Assembly: GCF_041714655.1 (NCBI RefSeq)
Contig: NZ_CP168219.1
Coordinates: 186,001-250,000 of the forward strand
Direction: 5' to 3'
Length of the DNA stretch: 64,000 bases
DNA from: Pseudoroseicyclus_A sp041714655
GTDB taxonomy: Bacteria > Pseudomonadota > Alphaproteobacteria > Rhodobacterales > Rhodobacteraceae
Shown: in pieces, positions 20,306 through 28,718 of the stretch
Numbering within the stretch: the stretch's first letter is position 1
How the letters are laid out: each line of letters starts with the position of its first letter
Translations under genes and position numbers: made by a program
The notes under the pieces: generated by a model
Seen by the model: only the letters and a program-made list of their open reading frames with translations
Database searches by the model: none
What the model was told of the DNA's origin: nothing

Positions 20306-20328
20306 GTAGGGTGGGTTTTCAACCCACC
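20306..20328 (+). repeat. GGTGGGTT hairpin repeat
   Basis: A second direct copy of the unit at 20223, with the same stem (20310-20317/20321-20328) and TTC loop and the same upstream GTAG. Confidence 0.7.
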
Positions 20329-20373
20329 GTCCCCCCCATTCGGCCATCGCGCGCCGGGCGGCCTGCCCCCCGG

Positions 20374-20880
20374 TCAGTTCCCCAGAACCATCGTCCACCA
20401 GAGCTTGCCCGAGGGCTCCTGGAACCAGGCGAGGCCGAGCCGCGTCGCGCGGCGGTCGAGGATGACCTCGCGCGTCTCCGGCGCTTCCGACCAGGCGGCG
20501 AGGGTCTCGAGCTCGGTCTCGTAGCTCTCGGAAATCGCCTCGCCGACGAGCCCGCCCGCGTAGCCGACGCGGCGCAGCCGGTCGAGCGGCGAGGAGCCGT
20601 CGGAGCCGAAATGCCAGGGGCGGTTCTGCAGCGCCATGTCGCGCGAATGCGTGGCGGCGGCGGCGTTGAGCTGCGCGTCGAGCTGCACCTGCGGCGCGCC
20701 GGCGGCGGCGCGCAGGGTGTTCAGCCCGTCGAGAAAGCGGAAGGGGATCCCCGCCTCGACCTCCGGCGTGATGTGGTAGATCTGCGGGCCCGGCAGGCCG
20801 TCGGCGCCGATGTTGCGCGGCCGGGCGCAGGCGGCGAGGGCCAGGGCCGGCAGGGCGAGCACGAAAGTCCGGCGCTGCAT
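20374..20880 (-). CDS. CAP/SCP-domain exported protein
   Basis: A 168-residue CAP-superfamily (SCP/PR-1) protein. The signal MQRRTFVLALPALALAAC ends in a lipobox (C18). The CAP core includes LNTLRAAAGAPQ, the histidine-containing THSRDMALQNR and VGEAISES. ATG 20880 has GGAGA six nucleotides upstream. The role of bacterial CAP proteins is poorly defined, and the flanking L,D-transpeptidases suggest an envelope function. Confidence 0.82.
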   Translation of the reverse strand: MQRRTFVLALPALALAACARPRNIGADGLPGPQIYHITPEVEAGIPFRFLDGLNTLRAAAGAPQVQLDAQLNAAAATHSRDMALQNRPWHFGSDGSSPLDRLRRVGYAGGLVGEAISESYETELETLAAWSEAPETREVILDRRATRLGLAWFQEPSGKLWWTMVLGN

Positions 20881-21044
20881 GTCGGGTCTCCGATAGGTTG
20901 CTTGGGGCTCCATACCCCGCCGCTGCGGGCGGTTCAAATCCCCATGCACACTCACTTTAGGGTGATGCTGCACCGGCCCGTTTACGCGGGTGGCCCCCCG
21001 GGGGTATGAGAGCACAGAGCAGCAGAACCCCAAAGGAGCCCCCG

Positions 21045-21665
21045 ATGGGCAAACTCCCCGCACCCGCCCTGTCGCGCCGCCTCTTCATGGCCTCCGCCGC
21101 CTCCGCCGCCGCATCGGTCGCCGGCTCCGCCGCGCTGGCCCAGTCGACCGGCGCGATGGCCAATTCGACGGTGATCGAAGGCGAGATCAGCACCAGCGTC
21201 GCGCGCAACGTCTCGAGCTTCCGCACGCTCAACTGGCAGGATTACTTCTCCAGCACCGCGCCGGCCGCGATCATCTGCGACATCCGCAGCCGCGCCCTGC
21301 ATTTCTGGAACGCCGACCAGAGCATCTACCGGCTCTACCCGACCTCCGTTCCGGTGTCGGAGGAGCTGACGCGCCGCGGCACCTGCACCGTGACGCAGAA
21401 GGTCACGTCCCCCACCTGGCGGCCGACGCCCTCGATGCTCGAGCGCAACCCCGAATGGCCGGCGGTGGTGGAGGGCGGCGACCCGCTCAACCCGCTCGGC
21501 CCCTATGCGCTCTACCTGTCGTGGCAATACTACCGGATCCACGGCACGCATGACACGCGCAAGATCGGCCGGCCGAGCTCCAACGGCTGCATCGGGCTCT
21601 ACAACGAGCACATCACCGAGCTCTTCAACCTGACGCCGGTCGGCACCCAGGTGATCCTGATCTGA
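21045..21665 (+). CDS. L,D-transpeptidase (YkuD), Tat-exported
   Basis: A 206-residue YkuD-domain protein. The N-terminal SRRLFMASAASAAASVAG is a Tat-type signal ending near ALAQ. The catalytic motif is H166-G167 and C182 in SSNGCIGLYN, with the required arginine in TRKIGRP. AAAGGAG precedes ATG 21045. It differs from the lipoprotein YkuD at 19681 in signal type and spacing, so the two probably act at different sites. Confidence 0.87.
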   Translation: MGKLPAPALSRRLFMASAASAAASVAGSAALAQSTGAMANSTVIEGEISTSVARNVSSFRTLNWQDYFSSTAPAAIICDIRSRALHFWNADQSIYRLYPTSVPVSEELTRRGTCTVTQKVTSPTWRPTPSMLERNPEWPAVVEGGDPLNPLGPYALYLSWQYYRIHGTHDTRKIGRPSSNGCIGLYNEHITELFNLTPVGTQVILI

Positions 21666-21685
21666 AAGGGCTCCCTCCCGGATCC

Positions 21686-21733
21686 CCTTTCATCTGGCCA
21701 AAAATACCTCGGGGGTGTGGGGGCTGGCCCCCA
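21686..21733 (+). repeat. 48-bp dispersed repeat, copy A
   Basis: It starts CCTTTCATCTGGCCAAAAAT and runs through ACCTCGGGGGTGTGGG to a GGGGGCTGGCCCCC hairpin. The copy at 62145-62192 differs at a single position. It lies between convergent YkuD and hemH genes. Confidence 0.8.
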
Positions 21734-21770
21734 CTCCCTCACGCGCAGCCCGGCCCGCCGCTTGGCAGGC

Positions 21771-22793
21771 TCAGACCACCCAGCCGGCGAGGTTGGTCTC
21801 GATCAGCCGCGACAGCACCGCGATATGCTCCTCGCCCGCGTTGAGGCAGGGGATATAGGTGAAGCGCTCGCCGCCGGCGTGCAGGAAGCTCTCCTGGATC
21901 TCGCCCTGGATCTCTTCCAGCGTCTCGATGCAATCGGCCGAGAAGGCGGGGGCGACGACGGCGATGCGCTTCTTGCCGGCGCCGGCCTGCCGGGCAACCT
22001 CTTCCACCGTATAGGGCTTCAGCCATTCCTCCGGCCCGAACTTGGACTGGAAGGTGGTCATCACCTTGTCCTCCGGCCAATCGAGCTCCTCGCGCAGGAG
22101 CCGCGTCGTTTTCTGGCACTGGCAATGGTAGGGGTCGCCCTCGCGCAGGTAGCGCGCCGGCAGGCCGTGGTAGGAGCAGATCAGCAGATCCACCTCCTCC
22201 GCCAGCCCGGCGCGGACGGAATTGGCGAGCGCGGCGATGTAATCGCCCTCGTCGTAATAGGGCGGCACGATGCGGAGCGTCGGCTGCCATTTCTCCTTCA
22301 TGAGGCCCCGGAAGAGCTCGTCATTGGCCGTGGCAACCGTCGCGCCCGCGTAATGCGGATAGAGCGGGAAGAAGAGCAGCCGCGTGCAGCCGGCCTCGAC
22401 CATCTTTCGGAGGACGGAGCGGGTCGAGGGATTGCCGTAGCGCATGGCGAACTCGATCATGACCCGGCCCTCGTAGCGCTGCTCCGCCCAGCCGCGGATC
22501 GCGGCCGTCTGCGCCTTGGTGATGGTCATCAGCGGGCTTTCGTTCGCCTCGTCGTTCCAGATCATCCGGTAGTTGGCGCCGCTCTTGGAGGGGCGCCGCG
22601 CGAGGATCGGCCCCTGCAGGATCGGCTGCCAGAACCACGAGGGGTAATCGACGACCCGCTTGTCGGAGAGGAACTCCGACAGATACCGCCGCATCGGCCA
22701 GTAATCCGGGCTGTCCGGCGTGCCGAGATTGGCGAGCAGGATGCCGGTCTTTTCCGAAGGGATCTTCGGATGGTCGGGGGGGAGCTGACGCAT
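21771..22793 (-). CDS. hemH: Ferrochelatase
   Basis: Inserts ferrous iron into protoporphyrin IX, the last step of heme synthesis. The 340-residue protein shows LLANLGTPDSP at the N-terminus, FFPLYPHYAGAT, the catalytic histidine in SYHGLPARYL, and the FSADCIETLEEI block with the conserved glutamates. The length is normal. The heme demand in the window includes the cytochrome c' and the globin receptor. Confidence 0.95.
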   Translation of the reverse strand: MRQLPPDHPKIPSEKTGILLANLGTPDSPDYWPMRRYLSEFLSDKRVVDYPSWFWQPILQGPILARRPSKSGANYRMIWNDEANESPLMTITKAQTAAIRGWAEQRYEGRVMIEFAMRYGNPSTRSVLRKMVEAGCTRLLFFPLYPHYAGATVATANDELFRGLMKEKWQPTLRIVPPYYDEGDYIAALANSVRAGLAEEVDLLICSYHGLPARYLREGDPYHCQCQKTTRLLREELDWPEDKVMTTFQSKFGPEEWLKPYTVEEVARQAGAGKKRIAVVAPAFSADCIETLEEIQGEIQESFLHAGGERFTYIPCLNAGEEHIAVLSRLIETNLAGWVV

Positions 22794-22838
22794 GGGGTGT
22801 CCTCCTGGCCGTCTTCCTAGGCGGGCCCGCCCCGGGGT

Positions 22839-23660
22839 TCAATCGCCGTCGGTCCCCGGGGCGGCTTCCCTTGCGGCGCGAAGCACATCCTCCAGCCGGT
22901 GGCTGGCGGTGCCGGGGCGCATCGGTTGCTGCTGGCCCTCGGCCGGGGCCCAGCCGGTGAGGGTGATCATCTCGAAACGGGCGGTGATGCGGCCCTCCGC
23001 ATCCGCCCCCTCTTCCAGCCGCGCCGCCGCCCGGGCGATGACCTCGCGGCGGGTGGGGCGGCGGAGGCGCTGGGCCAGCGCATTCCCCTCGCCCATGGCG
23101 CGCAGGTCGCGCATCAGCGCCAGCGCCCCGGGCCAGGAGACGTCGAGCGGCGTCAGATCCGCCACCGGCAGGGCGAGCCCCGCCCGCTGAAGGAGCGCGC
23201 CGGCCTGGCGCACCTCCGCCATCGGCAGCACGCGGGGCGAGACGCCGCCGGTCACCGCGAGCTCGGCCTCGGCCAGCGCGGCGCGGAGCGGCGCCAGCGT
23301 CTCGCCGCCGAAGAAGGCGGCGATGAAGAGCCCGTCGGGCTTCAGCGCCCGGGCGCACTGGATGATCTGCCCGAGCGGATCGTCGGCCCAGTGGAGGCAA
23401 AGCGCGTGGATCACGAGGTCATGCGCGCCCTCGGTGAGGTCCAGCACCTCGGCGTCGGCGACGATCCTGGCGCCCGGCAGCCGTTCGGCCCAGAGGTCGG
23501 GCCAGGGCGTCACCACCGCCGGCGCCGTAAAGGACCTCTTAACCTCGATGAGTCTATCCTGAATGTCGTCCGCCGCACTCTCCTGCAGGAAGAGCGCGGG
23601 GTTGCGGGCGGCGCGGGCGCGCTGGCGGTCGAGGGCCGGGCGGTCGGTCAACTGGCTCAT
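22839..23660 (-). CDS. SAM-dependent methyltransferase, BioC-like
   Basis: A 273-residue class I methyltransferase-like protein. After a basic N-terminus come HALCLHWADDPLGQI and ARALKPDGLFIAAFFGG, matching motifs II-III of the BioC/NDUFAF5-like group. The usual glycine-rich motif I (DxGxGxG) is not obvious in the expected place, so SAM binding is uncertain. ATG 23660 is only 21 bp from the divergent comF start, so each promoter must lie within the other gene. Confidence 0.7.
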   Translation of the reverse strand: MSQLTDRPALDRQRARAARNPALFLQESAADDIQDRLIEVKRSFTAPAVVTPWPDLWAERLPGARIVADAEVLDLTEGAHDLVIHALCLHWADDPLGQIIQCARALKPDGLFIAAFFGGETLAPLRAALAEAELAVTGGVSPRVLPMAEVRQAGALLQRAGLALPVADLTPLDVSWPGALALMRDLRAMGEGNALAQRLRRPTRREVIARAAARLEEGADAEGRITARFEMITLTGWAPAEGQQQPMRPGTASHRLEDVLRAAREAAPGTDGD

Positions 23661-23681
23661 GGGGAGGGAGATGCGCGCGCG

Positions 23682-24410
23682 ATGGGCGCGATGCAAGCCT
23701 TGCTGCAGGTGGTCTATCCGCCGGCCTGCGTCTCCTGCGGGGCGCTGACGGATACCGACTTCGCGCTCTGCCCGGCCTGCTGGGCCGAGGCGCATCTGAT
23801 CTCGGGCCTCGTCTGCGACCTTTGTGGCCTGCCCTTGCCGGGGGAGGAGCCGGAGGGTGCCCAGATTCATTGCGACGCCTGCCTCGCCCTGGCGCCGCCC
23901 TGGGCGCGGGGGCGGGCTGTGCTCCTATACCGCGACGTCGGCGCCAAACTGGTGCTGGCGCTGAAGGCGCATGACCGGGCCGAGCTGGCGAAGCCCTTCG
24001 GCCAGTGGATGGCCCGCGCCGCCGCGCCGCTGGCCCCCGGCGGCGCAATCGTCGTGCCGGTGCCGCTCCATTGGCGGCGGCTCTGGGCGCGGCGCTACAA
24101 TCAGGCGGCGCTGCTGGCGCAGGAAGTCGGGCGGGCGCTCGGCCTCGAGGTCCTGCCCGACGTGCTCCTCCGCCCGGCGCCGACGCCGAAGCTCGAGGGG
24201 CTCGGCCGCGGCGCCCGCGAGGCGGCGCTCGCCGGGGCGCTGGCCGTCCATCCCCGCCGGGGCGCGGCGCTGAGGGGCCGGCGGGTGCTGCTCGTCGACG
24301 ATGTGCTCACCACCGGCGCGACACTTTCGGCGGCCACGGTGGCACTCCGACGCGCCGGCGCAAGCGAGGTATGCGTCCTGACGCTGGCCCGGACGGCAAA
24401 GGACACCTAA
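23682..24410 (+). CDS. comF: ComF-family phosphoribosyltransferase-like protein
   Basis: A 242-residue ComF/GntX-family protein. The N-terminal double zinc-finger has CVSCG, CPAC, CDLCG and CDAC. The C-terminal phosphoribosyltransferase fold carries the PRPP loop VLLVDDVLTTGAT. The family is linked to DNA uptake in competent bacteria, but its biochemical reaction is unclear. GGGGAGGGAG lies upstream; ATG 23691 is an alternative start. grxC follows after 29 bp. Confidence 0.85.
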   Translation: MGAMQALLQVVYPPACVSCGALTDTDFALCPACWAEAHLISGLVCDLCGLPLPGEEPEGAQIHCDACLALAPPWARGRAVLLYRDVGAKLVLALKAHDRAELAKPFGQWMARAAAPLAPGGAIVVPVPLHWRRLWARRYNQAALLAQEVGRALGLEVLPDVLLRPAPTPKLEGLGRGAREAALAGALAVHPRRGAALRGRRVLLVDDVLTTGATLSAATVALRRAGASEVCVLTLARTAKDT

Positions 24411-24439
24411 GTTGGGGGCAACCCCTTCAGGAGGCCCCC

Positions 24440-24697
24440 ATGAAGACCGTCGAGATCTACACCACCCCCACCTGCGGCTATTGCCAGGCCGCCAAGCGGC
24501 TCCTCAGCCAGAAGGGCGTCAGCTACGCCGAGGTCGATGTCGCCGCCGACCCCGACCGCCGGGCCGAGATGGTGCAGCGCGCCAAGGGCGGCCGCACCGT
24601 GCCGCAGATCTTCATCGGCGACACGCATGTCGGCGGCTGCGATGACCTTTACGCTCTCGACCGCGCCGGCAAGCTCGACGCGCTTCTCGCGGCGTGA
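24440..24697 (+). CDS. grxC: Glutaredoxin 3
   Basis: An 85-residue dithiol glutaredoxin. The active site CGYC follows YTTPT at residues 12-15, and the GSH-binding TVPQIFIGD and GGCDDL segments are present. GGAGGC precedes ATG 24440. The stop overlaps the start of the Nit amidase gene (GTGA), and the MarR gene is coupled behind that, so comF, grxC, nit and marR look like one operon. Confidence 0.92.
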   Translation: MKTVEIYTTPTCGYCQAAKRLLSQKGVSYAEVDVAADPDRRAEMVQRAKGGRTVPQIFIGDTHVGGCDDLYALDRAGKLDALLAA

Positions 24698-25530
24698 AGG
24701 CCGCTCTTTGCCAGATGACCTCCTCCGATGTGCCGGAGGAGAACCTGAGCGCCGCCCGCGCCATGATCGCCGAGGCGGCGGCGGGCGGGGCGCAGCTTGT
24801 CTGCACGCCGGAGGTGACCAACTGCGTCTCCACCTCGCGCGCCCGCCAGGAGGCGGTGCTGGCGCTGGAGGAGGATGACGCCACGCTCGCCGGCATGCGG
24901 GAGGCGGCGCGGGAGCACGGGATCTGGCTCTCCATCGGCTCGCTGGCTCTCAAGACCCGCGATGCCGACGGGCGATTCGCCAACCGCTCGTTCCTGATCT
25001 CGCCCGAGGGCGAGGTGACCGCACGCTACGACAAGATCCACATGTTCGACGTGCAGGTGTCGGACACCGAGACCTATCGCGAGAGCGCCGGCTACCGCCC
25101 GGGCGCCGAAGCGGTGGTGGCCGAGACCCCGCTCGCCACGCTCGGCCTGACGATCTGCTACGACCTGCGCTTCCCGCATCTGCACCGTGGCCTCGCGAAG
25201 GCGGGGGCGGAGGTGATCCTCATCCCCGCCGCCTTCTCCCCCGGCACCGGGCCGGGCCATTGGGAGGTGCTGCTGCGCGCCCGCGCCATCGAATGCGGCG
25301 CCTACGTGCTGGCCGCCGCGCAGACCGGCAAGCATGAGCTCACCGAGGGCCGGCCGCGCAAGTCCTGGGGCCATTCCATGGCCGTCGCGCCCTGGGGCGA
25401 GGTGGTGCTCGACGCCGGCGAGGCGCCGGGCGTCTTCCTCGTCGATCTCGACCTCGCGCAGGTGGCGGATGTGCGCCGCCGGCTCCCCGCGCTCACGCAC
25501 GACCGGCCCTACGAGGGCCCGGGCGCATGA
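24694..25530 (+). CDS. Carbon-nitrogen hydrolase (Nit1/Nit2-type amidase)
   Basis: A 278-residue nitrilase-superfamily amidase with catalytic Glu40 (TPEVTN), Lys114 (YDKIHMFD) and Cys155 (ICYDLRFP). This pattern fits Nit enzymes that hydrolyse deaminated glutathione or omega-amides. Tight coupling to the glutaredoxin gene (4-bp overlap, GTG start) supports a glutathione-linked repair role. Confidence 0.88.
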   Translation: MKAALCQMTSSDVPEENLSAARAMIAEAAAGGAQLVCTPEVTNCVSTSRARQEAVLALEEDDATLAGMREAAREHGIWLSIGSLALKTRDADGRFANRSFLISPEGEVTARYDKIHMFDVQVSDTETYRESAGYRPGAEAVVAETPLATLGLTICYDLRFPHLHRGLAKAGAEVILIPAAFSPGTGPGHWEVLLRARAIECGAYVLAAAQTGKHELTEGRPRKSWGHSMAVAPWGEVVLDAGEAPGVFLVDLDLAQVADVRRRLPALTHDRPYEGPGA

Positions 25531-25967
25531 GCCAGGCGACGGAAAGCCTCGCCATCGCGCTCATCAGCGAGATCCTGACGGTCGACCAGCTCAGCCGCGC
25601 GCAGCTCACCAAGGTGCTGCCGAAGGGCATGGAGCTCTCGCAATTCTCGGTGCTGAACCACCTCGCGGCGCATGGCGGCGAGCGCACGCCGGCGCAGCTC
25701 GCTCGCGTCTTTCACCTGACGCGCGGCGCCATGACCAACACGCTCAGCAAGCTCGAGTGGAACGGCTGGGTGCATATCCGCCCCGACTGGGACGATGCGC
25801 GGCGGAAGCTCGTCTCGCTCTCGCCTCCCGGCCGCGCCGCCCGCGACGCGGCAGTGGCGGCGATCGTGCCGCTCATGAGCGACATCACCGCGCGGGTGGG
25901 GGAGGAGAAGGTGCGCCAGCTCCTGCCCGTGCTGCGGGAGCTCAGGGTGAAGCTGTCGGAGAGCTGA
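25527..25967 (+). CDS. MarR-family transcriptional regulator
   Basis: A 146-residue MarR-type winged-helix protein. The DNA-binding part reads LNHLAAHGGERTPAQLARVF, then LTRGAMTNTLSKLEWNGWV and the wing DDARRKLVSLS. ATG overlaps the stop of the amidase gene. The target is unknown, and it may regulate its own operon. Two large palindromes lie directly downstream. Confidence 0.88.
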   Translation: MSQATESLAIALISEILTVDQLSRAQLTKVLPKGMELSQFSVLNHLAAHGGERTPAQLARVFHLTRGAMTNTLSKLEWNGWVHIRPDWDDARRKLVSLSPPGRAARDAAVAAIVPLMSDITARVGEEKVRQLLPVLRELRVKLSES

Positions 25968-25974
25968 GAGGGGA

Positions 25975-26020
25975 GCGGAAACCATATGGTTTCCGCCTCC
26001 GATTTCCATATGGAAATCGG
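25975..26020. repeat. Twin perfect 22-bp palindromes centred on CATATG
   Basis: Two adjacent perfect palindromes occupy 25975-25996 (core CGGAAACCATATGGTTTCCG) and 25999-26020 (core CGATTTCCATATGGAAATCG), separated by CT. Each has CATATG at its centre. A further GCGCC-TTC-GGCGC hairpin follows (26022-26034). They fill the gap between the convergent marR and ubiG genes and could form bidirectional terminator cruciforms or protein-binding sites. Confidence 0.75.
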
Positions 26021-26046
26021 TGCGCCTTCGGCGCCCTCGGCCCCGC

Positions 26047-26778
26047 TCAGGGCGCCCGCGCCGCCGTCACGTAATTGACCGACAGGTCTGTCCCCGACAG
26101 CCGCCACTGCCATGAGAGCGGGTTGAACACCATGCCCGTCCGGTCCAGCGGCTCCATCCCGGCGCCGCGGAGCAGCTCGTAGAGCTCGTCGGGCGTGATG
26201 AACTTCCGCCAGTCATGCGTGCCCTTCGGCAGCCAGCGCATGACCACCTCGGCGCCGACGATGGCCATGGCGAAGCTCTTTGGGTTGCGGTTCAGCGTCG
26301 AGCAGATGTGCAGGCCCCCCGGCTTCAACAGCGCGCGGCAGGCGGCGAGGTAGCTCGCCGGGTCGGGCACATGCTCGACCACCTCCATGTTGAGCACCAC
26401 GTCGAAGCGCTCGCCGGCCTCGGCCAGCGCCTCCGCCGTGCCGACGCGGTAGTCGATGGCGAGCCCCGATTGCGCCGCATGCAGCTCCGCCACCGGGATG
26501 TTGCGGGCGGCGGGGTCGACGCCCACGACCTCCGCCCCGAGCCGCGCCATCGGCTCGCAGAGGAGCCCGCCGCCGCAGCCGATGTCGAGCAGCCGCAGGC
26601 CGGCGAAGGGCGCCTCACCCCCGAGGTCCCGCCCGAATTCGGCGGCGATCTGGGAGGTCACATAGTCGAGCCGCACCGGTTGCAGCATGTGCAACGGCTT
26701 GAACTTGCCCTCCGGATCCCACCATTCGGCGGCCATGGCCTCGAACTTCGCGAGCTCGCCCGGGTCTGTGTGGGTCAT
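26047..26778 (-). CDS. ubiG: Ubiquinone biosynthesis O-methyltransferase UbiG
   Basis: Performs both O-methylations in ubiquinone synthesis. The 243-residue protein shows the typical N-terminus (ELAKFEAMAAEWWDPEGKFKP), motif I LLDIGCGGG, NMEVVEHVPDP and the late HDWRKFITPDEL block. ATG 26778 is chosen by homology to the usual start; frames opening further upstream lack features. Divergent from pip across 60 bp. Confidence 0.94.
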   Translation of the reverse strand: MTHTDPGELAKFEAMAAEWWDPEGKFKPLHMLQPVRLDYVTSQIAAEFGRDLGGEAPFAGLRLLDIGCGGGLLCEPMARLGAEVVGVDPAARNIPVAELHAAQSGLAIDYRVGTAEALAEAGERFDVVLNMEVVEHVPDPASYLAACRALLKPGGLHICSTLNRNPKSFAMAIVGAEVVMRWLPKGTHDWRKFITPDELYELLRGAGMEPLDRTGMVFNPLSWQWRLSGTDLSVNYVTAARAP

Positions 26779-26838
26779 GTCGGATTTCCCTTCTCGCCCC
26801 CGTGGTGCGGGCGGCGCCAACCCTATATAGCCCTTATC

Positions 26839-27810
26839 ATGGACAGGACAGCCGTTCACAGGCGCGCAGGTGCGCATCTTTACCCGCCGATCGAGCCCTT
26901 CGACAGCCGGATGCTCGACGTCGGCGACGGCCATACGCTCTATGTCGAGCAATGCGGCAACCCCGAGGGGCAGCCGGTCGTCGTGCTCCATGGCGGGCCG
27001 GGCGGCGGCTGCTCTCCCGCCATGCGCCGCTATTTCGACCCCAAACGCTACCGCATCGTGCTCTTCGACCAGCGCGGCTGCGGCCGCTCGCGGCCCCATG
27101 CGGAGGTCGAAGCCAACACCACCTGGCATCTCGTCGCCGATATCGAGCTGATCCGCGAGACGCTGGGCATCGACGCCTGGATGGTCTTCGGCGGCTCCTG
27201 GGGCGCCGCGCTGGCGCTGATCTATGCCGAGGCGCATCCGGATCGCGCCCGGGCGCTGGTGCTGCGCGGCGTGTTCCTGATGATGCAGCGCGAGCTCGAC
27301 TGGTTCTACGGTGGCGGCGCCGGCCAGTTCTGGCCCGACCTCTGGGCCCGCTTCACCTCGCCGATCCCGATGGAGGAGCGCGGCGACATGATCGGCGCCT
27401 ATGCGCGGCGGCTCTTTTCCGGCGACAAGGCGGTCGAGCTGCGCCACGCCCGCGCCTGGGCGGAATGGGAGAACGCGCTCGCCTCGATCGACAACGACGG
27501 GCCGGGCGGCGAGCCGCCGGCCGATTACGCGCGGGCCTTCGCACGGCTGGAGAATCACTACTTCCGCCATGGCGGCTTCCTCGGGCCGGACGAGCAGATC
27601 CTGGATCGGCTGGACCGCATCGCCCATATCCCGGGCGTGATCGTGCAGGGGCGCTATGACATGATCTGCCCGCCGCATTCCGCCTTCGCGCTCGCCTCCG
27701 GCTGGCCGAACGCGCGGCTGGTGATGGTGCCAAGGGCCGGGCACGCGCTTTCGGAGCCCGGGATCAGCGCCGAGCTCATCCGCGCCACCGACCGGCTGGC
27801 GGAAGGGTGA
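26839..27810 (+). CDS. pip: Proline iminopeptidase
   Basis: A 323-residue alpha/beta-hydrolase of peptidase family S33 that releases N-terminal proline. Diagnostic features are HGGPGGG, LFDQRGCGRS, the nucleophile elbow GGSWG, and late QGRYDMICPP and GHAL segments supplying Asp and His. A TATATAG run lies just upstream of the start and may be a -10 element. Confidence 0.92.
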   Translation: MDRTAVHRRAGAHLYPPIEPFDSRMLDVGDGHTLYVEQCGNPEGQPVVVLHGGPGGGCSPAMRRYFDPKRYRIVLFDQRGCGRSRPHAEVEANTTWHLVADIELIRETLGIDAWMVFGGSWGAALALIYAEAHPDRARALVLRGVFLMMQRELDWFYGGGAGQFWPDLWARFTSPIPMEERGDMIGAYARRLFSGDKAVELRHARAWAEWENALASIDNDGPGGEPPADYARAFARLENHYFRHGGFLGPDEQILDRLDRIAHIPGVIVQGRYDMICPPHSAFALASGWPNARLVMVPRAGHALSEPGISAELIRATDRLAEG

Positions 27811-27849
27811 CTTGCCGCGCGCCGCGCTTGCGGTAGTCTGGGGCCCGCA

Positions 27850-28614
27850 ATGAGCCAGAGACGTTTCACCCGCCGCGGACTTCTTCGCACCGGCGCCGCC
27901 GCCGGGCTGATGGTCGCCACCGGCCAGGCCCTCGCCGCGCCGGCGCGGGGCGGCACCCTGCGGCTGGCGCTGCCGGGCGAGGCGCTGGAGCTTGTCGCCC
28001 GCCGCGCCGCCTTCGACACGCTGACGGAGGTGACGCCCACGGGCGAGCTCGTCGGCGAGCTGGCGGCGGGCTGGGAGCCCATGGGTCCCGAGGCCTGGGC
28101 CTTCACGCTCCGCCGCGGCCCGGCCTTTCCCGATGGCGCGGCGCTGACCGCAGCCGACGTGGCCGCGAGCCTCGAGGCCGGCGGTGTACCCGCCGGCGTC
28201 ACCGCGCTCACCCCGCGCGGCGCGCAGGTGCTGGAGGTCCGCCTCGATGCGCCCGACCCCAACCTGCCCTTCCGCCTCGCCGCGCCCGATTTCTCCATCG
28301 CCCGCGCCGACGGCGCCGGCACAGGGCTCTACCGGCCCGAGGCGGGCGAGGGCGGCACGCTCCTTCTCCGCGCGCAGGCGCATTACAAGGACGGCCGGGC
28401 CGGCTGGTTCGACCGGGTCGAGCTGATCGCGGTGGAGGAAGACGCGGCCCGCGCCGCGCTTCTTGCCTCCGGCGCCGTCGATGCAGCCTGCCGGACGGCC
28501 GAGGAGGGGATGCAGATCGCCATCGCCGCCGCCCCCCTCGCCCGGCCCGCTGGGTCGGACGGCACGGTTGAGGGCGATGGCGGGCGCATCGCCGAGCGCT
28601 GGTGGTTCGCCTGA
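27850..28614 (+). CDS. Shortened ABC transporter substrate-binding protein (family 5 type)
   Basis: A 254-residue Tat-exported protein (SQRRFTRRGLLRTGAAAG signal) similar to peptide/nickel-type solute-binding proteins: GGTLRLALPGEAL, LAAGWEPMG and FTLRRGPAFPDGAALTAADV. Full family members are about 500 residues, so the second lobe is largely absent. There is no nearby frame that would continue it and no permease gene. It may be a stable short form or a decayed gene. Confidence 0.7.
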   Translation: MSQRRFTRRGLLRTGAAAGLMVATGQALAAPARGGTLRLALPGEALELVARRAAFDTLTEVTPTGELVGELAAGWEPMGPEAWAFTLRRGPAFPDGAALTAADVAASLEAGGVPAGVTALTPRGAQVLEVRLDAPDPNLPFRLAAPDFSIARADGAGTGLYRPEAGEGGTLLLRAQAHYKDGRAGWFDRVELIAVEEDAARAALLASGAVDAACRTAEEGMQIAIAAAPLARPAGSDGTVEGDGGRIAERWWFA

Positions 28615-28718
28615 GCCGCCCCTGAGCCGCCCGGCCGGCCCGCCCGGCGCTGCCCCTTCCCCTCCGCTCCCGCGCGTCGTATGAGCGCCCCGGTTTGCCA
28701 AACCATTAGGAGAGGACA

